Source of the DNA: Gracilariopsis chorda
Lineage: Eukaryota > Rhodophyta > Florideophyceae > Gracilariales > Gracilariaceae
DNA: 30,045 nucleotides
NCBI GenBank assembly: GCA_003194525.1
Contig: NBIV01000524.1
Span: forward strand, 1 to 30,045
Reading direction: 5' to 3'
Shown here: in pieces, positions 20,785 to 29,015 of the stretch
Position numbering within the stretch: position 1 is the first letter of the stretch
How the letters are laid out: each line of letters starts with the position of its first letter
Position numbers and translations under genes: made by a program
Notes under the pieces: model-generated
Told to the model about the DNA's origin: nothing
The model's database searches: none
Seen by the model: the letters and a program-made list of their open reading frames with translations, nothing else

Positions 20785-21489
20785 AAGCGGGTGTACTGTC
20801 GAGCGGCTTCCCACCGGTCCATTTGGACAGATAGCGGTGACGGTCGTTGAGACCTGGTAAGTTCAGCGGGTGCATCTGTGGACGGGGTGCCGTGGCGTAC
20901 TGCGCTGGTGCGGGTGATTGAAATATATGTTTTGATCCTGACTGCGTGTCGGGATTCTTGGGCTGTTGCGAAGGTATTCCATAACGAGCTTTTGATCCGT
21001 GCATCTGACCCTTGGGCGTTTGTGCGGGGAGGCGACGTGGCGTAGGCTGACCTCCTTCTTAGGATCAGGCCACATGTGACCTTAAGTGGTTGCGCGTTAG
21101 CAGCGTACTTTGGTTGCCATAGTAGCTTCAGTTTCGAGGTCGCGCAAAGTCTTGCAAGAGGCCAGAAAGGGTTATACTTGGTGAAGGCATATCTTGGGTC
21201 ATTAACCATCCTCTGGAAGCCTCGTAGAGAGCGACGCATCTTCTCCTTAGACGTAGCAGAGGGAAGACAGAAGAAGACGTCTTGTACCCGGAGCATCTCA
21301 CGGGGCCAGGGGTCCGACACCCTAGGGTAGCGGAGGTAGTTTCTCCCGTCAGTGCGCCCGAATTTGAAGTTTTGTTGTTGTTGTTGTCGTTATTTTTGTT
21401 GTTATTGTTGTCGTTGTTGCCATTTTTGTACTACTTAAGTGCCGTAGGTCTTTCATCGCACCTGTGCTGTTTGTTGACATCTACCAAGC
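20785..21489 (+). other. A3 leader, second part
   Basis: This continues the A3 leader from the right copy of AAGCG to the gag start codon. It is the reverse complement of 18787-19492 in A4 with scattered substitutions. Block 21309-21373 (GGTCCGACACCCTAGGGTAG through CAGTGCGCCCG to GAAGTTTT) is conserved in the B4 leader at 28650-28714. A TTG-rich run follows at 21370-21420. The open frames seen here have no ATG start. Confidence 0.9.
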
Positions 21490-24400
21490 ATGGATTCATT
21501 CGGTGGCATCAAGATTGAAAAGTTGGGCGAGGATAACTTCCATGTATGGAAGCAAAAGGTTGAGTTGCTGCTTGCACTCAAGGACCTCGATGACCATCTT
21601 GAATCAACCAGGCCTACGGACGATGACGAGTTGTCAGCATGGAAGAAGAAAGACGCCAAGGCCAGGGCTGTTATTGGTCTCAGCATCAGTGATGAGCATT
21701 TGGACCATGTGAGGGATACCGAGAATGCTGCGGAAATGTGGAAAGCCATTTGCGATGTGTTCCAGCGTAAAACGCTGCTCAACCGAATCAATGCAAGACG
21801 TGCCTTCTACACAGCCAAGATGCGAGATGATGAGAAAATGTTACACTTCATCAATCGTGTTCGTCATCTTGCATCGGATCTGAAGAGCATGGACGTAGTG
21901 GTTGAGGAAGAAGACATCGCTATGGCAATCCTATGTGGGCTACCAGACCGCTTCGAACACCTCATTGTCGCTATTGACACCACGATTGGTGATCGTAAAC
22001 TCGATTTAGAGTTTGTGAAGAGTCGTTTGCTGCAAGAGGAACAGCGAATGAACGATCGTTCCAAGGAGGAGTCCGGAAGTGACACAGCTTTGGTCGGTGC
22101 GCAGTCACGAAAGAAGTCCATGGTGTGCTACTATTGTGGTAAGAAGGGGCATATCCAGAGAAACTGTTTCAAGAGACAACGTGACGAAGCTAGCAAAGAG
22201 CAGAGTGCTGCCGCAAACCCAGCTGTGCAGACGGATCTCGGCAACGAGAAACGAGGATGTGACAGTGACTCTGACTTTGTTTGTCTCATTGCGACAGGTT
22301 CTGTGGAAGAAAGTATCAGTTACTGGATTATTGACTCTGGTGCCACCGCCCACATGACGTATGACGAGTCCCTATTTGACAGTTATAGCAAAAGAGAGTC
22401 TGCCGGTGTGAGTATCGGCAATGACTCGAAGCTGGAGTCTCTTGGTCATGGCAGTGTCCACCTCTATCTCGCTGTTGAAGGGCGTAAGAGCAAGTGCCGG
22501 TTGGGTGAAGTAGTGCACGTACCGAATTTAAGGTATCATCTGCTGTCAGTATCTGCGATGTGTGACCTGGGTGCGCGAGTGGTGTTTGACAAAACCAAAG
22601 TATGTGTATACAAAGGCAACACCACGATCGCCCAGGGCCGTCGCATCAAAGGACTGTACTACCTATGTACCGCGATTGAAGTACCAGAAGACATGGACAA
22701 CGCACTTGTGACTGACCTGTCACTATGGCATGCTCGAATGGCTCATGTGAATGTGGATGGTATCAAACATATGGCTCGTAACGGTGTTGTGTCAGGGCTG
22801 AATGTGGACTTGAATCAATCGATGGATGTGTGTGACTCTTGTGTAGTGGGAAAATCTACACGTGCTCCAACTCCCAAGCAAGGGGGGGAACGGGCTTCGC
22901 ACCCATTGGACCTAGTGCATTCGGAAATTTGTGGTCCAATCCAAGTAGGTTCCTTGGGAGGTTCACGCTACTTCCTCACATTCATCGATGATCACTCCCG
23001 TTTTTGCTTCTTGTACATGCTCAAGACCAAGGATGAGGTGTTCCACGTGTTCGTGAAGTGGCTCAAGATGGTTCAAAATCAGAGTGACCGACATGTGAAA
23101 ACCATCGCCGCACGTGAGTCTGTGCTACATGCGTTACGCACAGACAATGCTGGTGAATATGTGTCAAAGGAGTTTTCACAAGAGCTTGAACGTCACGGTA
23201 TTGAACATCAGCGAACGGTGCCTTACAATCCACATCAGAATGGTCTGGCCGAACGGTTCAACCGAACACTCATGGATTTGGTGAGATCGATGCTGCATCA
23301 CAAGAAACTGCCAAAGAGCTTCTGGGCTGAAGCATTGAACGTCGCAGTGTATGGGCGCAATCGAGTCACCTGCAAGGCCCTTCCGAGTGACGTGACACCA
23401 CTCGAGATCTGGAGTGGATATGAACCTGACTTGAGCAATCTGCGTGTGTTCGGTAGCCGGTGCTGGTACAAAGTGGTGGACCACAAGCTGAAGAAGCTGG
23501 AGCAACGTGCCGTGGAGGCGATCTTTATTGGGTACACATCTGGATCGAACGGTTATAAACTGTGGGATGCGCAAAAGAAGAAGGTGGTTGTGTCGAGAGA
23601 TGTGAGGTTTGACGAATGTAGTGGTTCAGATCAAGGTACTGACCACGTTGATGATGACGACTATGCTGAGATCGACATCTCGGACAAGCCGAAATCAAAC
23701 ATCACCTCCACCTCTACTACACCCACCGATGCTGCCCAAGTTGAACCCGATGCACCCGATACTCCACCAGAAGAAGCTTCAGGCAGTGGCCACGATGAGC
23801 TCACAGCTGAGACAGAAGTTGAGCCAGACGTACCAGATCCACAACCACTTCGGAGATCCACTCGTGAGCGTAGAGCGCCTACCTCGTGGTGGCGCGGAAC
23901 TGCCCTACTCACTGCCAGTGATGACATCCCATCCTCATACTCCGATGCGGTGTCACGTCCTGATTCAAAAGCGTGGACCAAGGCCATGAACAGTGAGTAC
24001 GAGTCTCTGATGGAGCATGACACATGGGATTTAGTGCCAAGGCCAGCTGACGGCAACGTGATATCATCCAAGTGGGTATTTGTGCAAAAATATGAGGCTG
24101 GCGACAACGATGAACCGACAGTGAGGTACAAGGCTCGTGTGGTGGCTCGAGGGTTTCTGCAGATCGAAGGTGTAGACTTCTCCGAGACGTATGCACCAGT
24201 GGTCAAATTCACATCCATTAGAATGATTCTGTCCATTGTAGCAGTGCAGAACTATCATCTGCACCAGATGGATGTGAAGACTGCATTCTTGAATGGCGAC
24301 CTGGAAGAGACTGTGTACATGAAGCAGCCGGACGGATTCATCAAACCTGGGAACGAGGACTTGTTATGCCTTCTCAAGAAAGCCATCTATGGGCTACGAC

Positions 24401-25515
24401 AGGCATCAAGGCAGTGGTTTGCAAAGATGTACTTGTTCCTCGTGGGTTGGATGGGTCTGAAACCAAACGTTGCAGACGAGTGCGTCTACACCGGAGAGGC
24501 ACTGGGAGCGCTTGTGATCATTGCTCTTTATGTGGACGACTTGCTCATTGCGAGTCCAAGTATGGAGACAATGAATCGCGTAAAGCGTGAACTGTCAAAA
24601 CGTTTTCAGATGAAGGATCTCAGTGAAGCGCGCATGGTACTTGGGTTCGAGATCCATCGTGATCGATCCAAAAGACAGCTGTACCTGACACAGTCTGCAT
24701 ACACGCGTAAGGTCTTAGAACGTTTTGGCATGTTGCAGTGCAAACCAATGGACACTCCCATGGACTCCGGTGCTGACCTCTCTAACGTAGAAGAGCCTCT
24801 GACGAACATCCCGTATCGCCAGGTGATCGGTTGTCTGATGTATCTCTCTGTTGGCACTCGACCGGACATCTCGTTTGCAGTGTCCGAGCTAGGCAAGTAT
24901 GTCGAGAAACCTGGAGAGACTCATTGGAAAGCGGTCAAGCGTGTTCTGCGTTACCTCAATGGCACTCGCTCCCTCGGACTTACTTATGGCACCACGACTG
25001 ATACTCAGCTGTATGGATACGTAGACTCTGACTGGGCAGGTGATACATCCAACCGCAAGTCCACCAGTGGGTATGTGTTCATGATGTGCGGTGCTCCTGT
25101 GTCTTGGAGCTCGCGCCAACAGGAAGTAGTTGCATTGTCTAGCGCTGAGGCTGAGTATGTGAGTCTGTGCAGTGGGACGAAGGAAGCGATCTGGCTGATA
25201 CGACTGTGGAGTGGCATTGGCAACGCAAGTGGACTGCACGTGGATGAGTCAGTGACGCTAATGGTTGAGCCCACAACTGTGTACGTGGACAACCAAGGTT
25301 GCACCGACCTTGCTCGAAATGGAGTTGTGAACAAGCGTACTAAGCACATTGATAATCGCTTTCACTTCACCAGAGAGGCTCTACGCGACAAAGCCGTCCA
25401 GTTGCAGTACTGTTCCACGGAAGACATGGTTGCTGATATGCTGACGAAAGCGCTCGGTCGAGTTAAACTGGCAAGGTTCCGCGGTGACTGTGGGTTGCTC
25501 CCCTTAGACCTTTGA
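21490..25515 (+). CDS. A3 gag-pol polyprotein, Ty1/copia type
   Basis: The 1,341-residue open frame is collinear with the A4 product. The protease DSG motif (282-284) is intact, as are the CCHC knuckle, integrase HHCC finger, integrase D552 and E588, RT MDVKTAFLNG and YVDD, and RNase H DSDWAGD, SSAEAEY and VDNQG. The first integrase catalytic residue, D479 in A4 (HSDICG), is Glu here (codon 22924-22926), which should disable strand transfer. Other private changes include D278Y just before the protease site, E-to-K in the VYMEQPDGF motif of RT, and I1289N after KHID in RNase H. The ATG context (aagcATGG) is good. Its own promoter and PBS are now 6.8 kb upstream behind A4, so expression from its LTR is doubtful despite the open frame. 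Confidence 0.96.
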   Translation: MDSFGGIKIEKLGEDNFHVWKQKVELLLALKDLDDHLESTRPTDDDELSAWKKKDAKARAVIGLSISDEHLDHVRDTENAAEMWKAICDVFQRKTLLNRINARRAFYTAKMRDDEKMLHFINRVRHLASDLKSMDVVVEEEDIAMAILCGLPDRFEHLIVAIDTTIGDRKLDLEFVKSRLLQEEQRMNDRSKEESGSDTALVGAQSRKKSMVCYYCGKKGHIQRNCFKRQRDEASKEQSAAANPAVQTDLGNEKRGCDSDSDFVCLIATGSVEESISYWIIDSGATAHMTYDESLFDSYSKRESAGVSIGNDSKLESLGHGSVHLYLAVEGRKSKCRLGEVVHVPNLRYHLLSVSAMCDLGARVVFDKTKVCVYKGNTTIAQGRRIKGLYYLCTAIEVPEDMDNALVTDLSLWHARMAHVNVDGIKHMARNGVVSGLNVDLNQSMDVCDSCVVGKSTRAPTPKQGGERASHPLDLVHSEICGPIQVGSLGGSRYFLTFIDDHSRFCFLYMLKTKDEVFHVFVKWLKMVQNQSDRHVKTIAARESVLHALRTDNAGEYVSKEFSQELERHGIEHQRTVPYNPHQNGLAERFNRTLMDLVRSMLHHKKLPKSFWAEALNVAVYGRNRVTCKALPSDVTPLEIWSGYEPDLSNLRVFGSRCWYKVVDHKLKKLEQRAVEAIFIGYTSGSNGYKLWDAQKKKVVVSRDVRFDECSGSDQGTDHVDDDDYAEIDISDKPKSNITSTSTTPTDAAQVEPDAPDTPPEEASGSGHDELTAETEVEPDVPDPQPLRRSTRERRAPTSWWRGTALLTASDDIPSSYSDAVSRPDSKAWTKAMNSEYESLMEHDTWDLVPRPADGNVISSKWVFVQKYEAGDNDEPTVRYKARVVARGFLQIEGVDFSETYAPVVKFTSIRMILSIVAVQNYHLHQMDVKTAFLNGDLEETVYMKQPDGFIKPGNEDLLCLLKKAIYGLRQASRQWFAKMYLFLVGWMGLKPNVADECVYTGEALGALVIIALYVDDLLIASPSMETMNRVKRELSKRFQMKDLSEARMVLGFEIHRDRSKRQLYLTQSAYTRKVLERFGMLQCKPMDTPMDSGADLSNVEEPLTNIPYRQVIGCLMYLSVGTRPDISFAVSELGKYVEKPGETHWKAVKRVLRYLNGTRSLGLTYGTTTDTQLYGYVDSDWAGDTSNRKSTSGYVFMMCGAPVSWSSRQQEVVALSSAEAEYVSLCSGTKEAIWLIRLWSGIGNASGLHVDESVTLMVEPTTVYVDNQGCTDLARNGVVNKRTKHIDNRFHFTREALRDKAVQLQYCSTEDMVADMLTKALGRVKLARFRGDCGLLPLDL

Positions 25516-25525
25516 AGTCAGTGAC

Positions 25526-25535
25526 AGAGGGGGGG
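25526..25535 (+). promoter_or_regulatory. Polypurine tract of A3
   Basis: AGAGGGGGGG lies between the stop codon and the TGTTGG of the 3' LTR. It is the same sequence and spacing as in A4. Confidence 0.85.
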
Positions 25536-26315
25536 TGTTGGCAGTAGTACCTGTGCTGTCACTGAAAACCAAATGTTCCGGGGAGCATGGGCTGTTTTAG
25601 AGGGTACCTCTGCAAAAGCGCATATGCGCGTGTGCGCGAACCCAACGTGAATCTGGCTTCTGATTGGCTACTGCAAATGTACATATGCAACGTGGTTCGT
25701 ACAAAGTGGTATGGCATAACTGGATCAGTTGGACACAACCCACGTGTCCAGCTACTACAGTGGTCACAGTGTACGTTGTGTGCAGGGGATACTGGTGAAG
25801 TGGTTGACAGCTGGTACAAGTGGTACAGCAGTGGTTGGTACAATGGTAAGGTGCGCATGCACTGTCAACAGGTTTACACATGCACGGGTATATTGATGAC
25901 GTGGGTGTTGTGTGCATTGCCACATGATGACATGGCACTAACACCACAGATTACGTGCCCACTTACTGTGACGTGTTGACTTACCGTGATGTGTTGGCAT
26001 GTGCTGGCGTGTGTTGGAGTCGTGAATTTGTGCCTTGTCATGGTCATGTGTATGCACGTAACTATCTCGGAACGTTGGTGCGTTGGTGTGCGTTGATGTA
26101 ATGAAGTTGTGCTGAGCTGGCTATGTCATGTTAGATGATGATTGGTAGTATTGAGAGTCCCTGCTTAGTGGTTAAGGTTTTACTTGTAGTTGGTGTTCCC
26201 GCGCAATTCGAGTTTAGAGTGGTATATAATATGTGCCTGAAGGACCTCCAAGTAAATCCAAGCTAGAGCTGGCGAACTTCCCTTCCATCCCTCAAATTCC
26301 TTTCAACCTTCAACA
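25536..26315 (+). repeat. A3 3' LTR
   Basis: 780 bp, TGTTGGCAGTAG to CCTTCAACA. It has an extra A near 25705 and a shortened CCCTCAAATTCC region near 26290 relative to the 5' LTR. The conserved module lies at 25612-25695 with the GCGCATATGCGC palindrome at 25618-25629. ACATC follows at 26316-26320. Confidence 0.96.
25612..25695 (+). promoter_or_regulatory. Conserved LTR module, family A example
   Basis: GCAAAAGCGCATATGCGCG contains a perfect 12-bp palindrome. It is followed by GAACCCAACGTGAA, ATTGGCTACTGCAAA and TACATATGCAACGTGG. The layout suggests a transcription-factor-binding enhancer in U3, with an inverted CCAAT (ATTGG) included. Function is inferred only. Confidence 0.65.
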
Positions 26316-26320
26316 ACATC
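26316..26320. repeat. Target-site duplication ACATC, right copy
   Basis: This matches 12659-12663 and immediately follows the A3 3' LTR. Confidence 0.95.
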
Positions 26321-27513
26321 TGCATGCACAACATCAGGTACAGGAACATGCGAACCAAATTGAATGAAACAACTGATGCATATGTCTCTAAATAATCCTC
26401 ACCATATGTCTGGTGGTTGCCCTCAGCCACTATTCGAGCTCTAAAACGGTCAACGGAGTCATCTGCGTTACGTTTCACCTTCAGTATGACATGCATTGGT
26501 AGTGGTTCGGACTTTGGTGAGTCATCAGGGATCCATGTAGCCTTGTATTCTAAAAATGCCAACTCTTCATCAATGGCATTTAGCCATTGCTCTCTTTCAG
26601 TTGGGATGGCAGACAGTGCTTCCTTTAGTGTGGGATCATCACTCGTGGTCACCTCAACCTCAGATTTGGCAGTGCCAGCCATATGCAACCAGCGTTGTGG
26701 TGCACGCCTTGTGCGACGAGGATACCGTGACTGTGACTCAGAGTCAACATTTTCATGTTCAATGTCACCTCCATCGTCATTTGACTGCTTTCATCACTCG
26801 AACTGTCCTCGGCAGCATCAAAAGGTCACTGTTGCAGGGTCAACCATAATGTCTGTTGGTGCCTCAGGGTGGTCTGTGGTGCCATTTTCTGAGTTTGACA
26901 TGATGTTCTCAACATCATCAACAGAGAATTCATCCGAACTGATGCTATCCATATCGTTCTCAGAATGATAAGTACTATCTAATGTGCTTTCGTCATCCAT
27001 ATAATTGCTGAGATATGGTGCACCAGGGAACCTAGATTCATCAAAAGTGACATGACGCGACCTTACTATTCGAGGAATATCGTCGTCATCAGTAACTAGG
27101 ACCTCATAAACACCATGGTCAAGAGTCTGCAAGTACACTCCCTCAAGTGCACGAGACTCGAACTTGGTGCCCGGTTTCATTTTTAATACATATGCGGCAC
27201 ATCCAAATACTCTGACATACTTCAAAGAAGGCCTACTTTCAGTCACTAGCACATACGGTGTTACGTCAGTGGTGGAGTGCGCACTCTATTGCGAACATAA
27301 ATAACATGTTTCAGTGCATATGACCACAAACCTTCTGGAAGATTTGCTTGAATGAGCAAAGCTCGGGCAGCTTCACCCATAGTGCGATTGATGCGCTCTG
27401 CAAATGGCAATTATGTTCCGGGGTATACGGTGGAGAAAACGATACCTCCTGGAGACCATTCTTGGGATTCTCTCTGCAAGGCAATGTACCTTTTCTGCAT
27501 TGTCATGTTGAAG
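26316..27513 (-). pseudogene. B3 integrase C-terminus, linker and RT N-terminus
   Basis: The minus strand reads from integrase (DNAEKYIAL near 27490, keeping the second catalytic Asp) through a disrupted PYTPEHN region with extra bases near 27405-27415. It then continues through RPSLKYVRVFGCAAYVLK, EGVYLQTLDHG and the acidic linker, to APQRW-HMAGTA and the RT N-terminus (EQWLNAIDEELAFLEY), up to the A3 insertion. Compared with B2, an added T near 26819 and a lost A near 26793 shift the linker frame and then restore it, with stops in between. The gene continues at 12663. On the right it is cut at 27513 by the LTR of B4, so the rest of integrase, protease and gag of B3 should lie right of the window. 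Confidence 0.92.
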
Positions 27514-28239
27514 TGTTGAACTCTACAAGTGGTCGAGTGCCTGGCCAACCCCCACAGAAGGTGTCAGCTTGGTCCAAAACCAAAACCTTCAGGGGACGAT
27601 GGGCACTTTTGGAGCCGCTCGCTCCAAAAGCGCATATGCGCCTCTGCTCAAACCCAACGTGAAACGGCAATGTGATTGGCTACTGCAAAATGCTATATGC
27701 ATTGTATACCGTACAAGTGTTATGGAGTGTATGGTACTGGATTGCGGATATGCACAAGTGGAGCAATGTGGTTGGTCCAAGTGTGCGCGCAGTAGACGGT
27801 TGTGCTGCAATGCCGAAGATGCGAATGGGAGCTGTATGGAGTGATTTGGGACAATGTGCGTTTGCGGGCTGCGCGGAGGGGTTGGAGTGCAAGGATGGTA
27901 ATTGTTGATTTTTTAGAGCTGGTTCCAGATCAAGGGACTGGCAATGGATTTGCCGCATTGATTGATTTAGTTATTTGAAATTGTGATCCCCTAGATTGTG
28001 TGCGCGTTTCGTGTACACCTGCACACACGAATAACGTGTAGTGTAATGGTGCAACCATCGCCGTCGCTTGCTGCGACGACGGTGAAGTGTGTGCGGTAGG
28101 GTATATGTAGATTGGCTTTGCCTGCTGTCGAGTAAACTGGTCGGACTAAGGCTGACAACCTTCCTTGTTTATTTTCTTGTTTCTTCTTCCTCCCGTTGTT
28201 TCCTCCCTTTTGTTTTCATAACCCGCGTGCGTTGCAACA
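27514..28239 (+). repeat. B4 5' LTR (diverged LTR type)
   Basis: 726 bp, from TGTTGAACTC to GTTGCAACA. The head shares GGTCGAGTGCCTGG with the family B LTR. The next part shares AAAACCAAA...GGGGA...ATGGGC with family A. The module at about 27624-27700 (GCGCATATGCGC, CAAACCCAACGTGAAACGG, ATTGGCTACTGCA) is common to all LTR types here. A possible TATA element is GGTATATGTAG near 28100, and a pyrimidine-rich run precedes the end (28160-28220). The start is inferred from homology and is less firm than the end. Confidence 0.8.
27624..27705 (+). promoter_or_regulatory. Conserved LTR module, B4 example
   Basis: CCAAAAGCGCATATGCGCC, CAAACCCAACGTGAAACGG, ATTGGCTACTGCAAAA and TATATGCATTG occur in the same order and spacing as in the A and B LTRs, although flanking sequence has diverged. 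Confidence 0.65.
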
Positions 28240-29015
28240 GGTTAGGCCAGAGCGTCGACTTTTTGCAGACGTCGCGCTCTACTAATATCTCTTTGGATTC
28301 TACGAAGACTGGTTTTTCTTTCGCACAGGTACGCGTTGCGTTGCGGCGAGCGAATCTTGTGGAAGTCGAGTGGCAGTGGTGAAAGTAGGCAAAGCGTTCA
28401 GAGACACCTTCTCTGGTAAGCCGACCTACGCCTGTTCCGATCCCTGCTTCTTTGCTTCAGCGCACAAGGAAGACCGCGCTATTTTCCGGCAAGCGACTAG
28501 AAGGGGTTAACTGGTGAAAGCTTATCGCGTCAGCTACTAGCCTCCCTTGGACGTCTCGTACGGATTGTAAAGCCCCTCGCTCTGAAGTGCGCAGAGCAGG
28601 ATTGGTTGCAGAAACCTGCATCTTACCTGAGAGAGTTACCAGGACCAGAGGATTCGGACCTCTAGGTAGCGGGGATAGTATCTCCTGCCAGTGCGCCCGT
28701 CTTAAGAAGTTTTATTTCTGTCCAGGCTCGTATCAGTACGTCCTGTGAGTATACTCCGGGCGTTCAGTACCCGAACTCTGCCTGTGATCGCGTACGAGAC
28801 GCGTCTCGACAAGCGTAGTAGACTTGGTTACACGGTCTCCGCTGAAGTTTTCGCTGTTGAGTGTTTGAGATTTTCTCCGCTCCAGTTTTTCTGTTCTTCG
28901 TGTAACAGAAGCCTTGAAATCCCTCTTTCGGTTCAATACATTGCGTGGATATCACTACATTTGGCATCTACATAGTTGCTTTTGTTGCTTTCTTGGTTCT
29001 AGTCCCGTAGGAACC
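28240..29015 (+). other. B4 leader, with block conserved in family A leaders
   Basis: The leader begins GGTTAGGCCAGAGC, which looks like the family A primer-binding site with three bases lost. Stretch 28487-28526 (GCAAGCGACTAGAAGGGGTT onwards) and block 28650-28714 (ending CAGTGCGCCCGTCTTAAGAA and on) match the family A leader in the same order. Positional indels break any shared reading frame, so the conservation is at nucleotide level. No gene is evident. The gag start codon follows at 29016 after ggaacc. Confidence 0.75.

Larger units (their letters stand above)
12664..26315 (+). mobile_element. A3: family A copia element, split by A4
   Basis: Both LTRs (12664-13442 and 25536-26315) are in plus orientation and flanked by ACATC on each side, inside the RT gene of B3. 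With A4 (6,823 bp) and one 5-bp duplication removed, A3 is 6,824 bp, matching A4 to within one base. Its leader is in two parts (13443-13961 and 20785-21489), which together with one AAGCG give the same 1,219 bp as A4. The polyprotein frame is open. By eye its two LTRs differ at about 20 positions, more than those of A4, as expected for the older insertion. Confidence 0.97.
20785..26315 (+). repeat. Right arm of 5.5-kb inverted repeat
   Basis: This is the partner of 13962-19492 and comprises A3 leader part 2, gag-pol and the 3' LTR. A further inverted pair, 12664-13961 with 19488-20784, links the remaining LTR and leader sequence, so almost all of 12664-26315 is self-complementary. Confidence 0.93.

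Noticed and set aside
20006..20789. Autointegration or a palindromic dimer as the origin of the A3/A4 inverted structure
   Set aside because: The AAGCG duplication, the LTR and leader of A3 on the far side of A4, and the exact length balance show an ordinary nested insertion.
21076..21330. An 84-codon leader frame and the poly-leucine frame at 21282-21518
   Set aside because: They begin at GTG and TTG rather than ATG and have no supporting context. Leader conservation with B4 includes indels that break the frame, so a leader peptide is not supported.
23661..24236. A 191-codon open frame antisense to the A3 linker/RT region (similar ones at 4954-5529 and 16253-16615)
   Set aside because: It mirrors the codon structure of gag-pol on the opposite strand and has no independent signal.
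25516..25535. An envelope-like or extra gene downstream of pol
   Set aside because: Only 20 bp lie between the stop codon and the 3' LTR in both A3 and A4, and that is the polypurine tract.
28240..29015. A host gene exon in the B4 leader
   Set aside because: No long ATG-initiated frame, and parts align with family A leader sequence, so it is retrotransposon leader.
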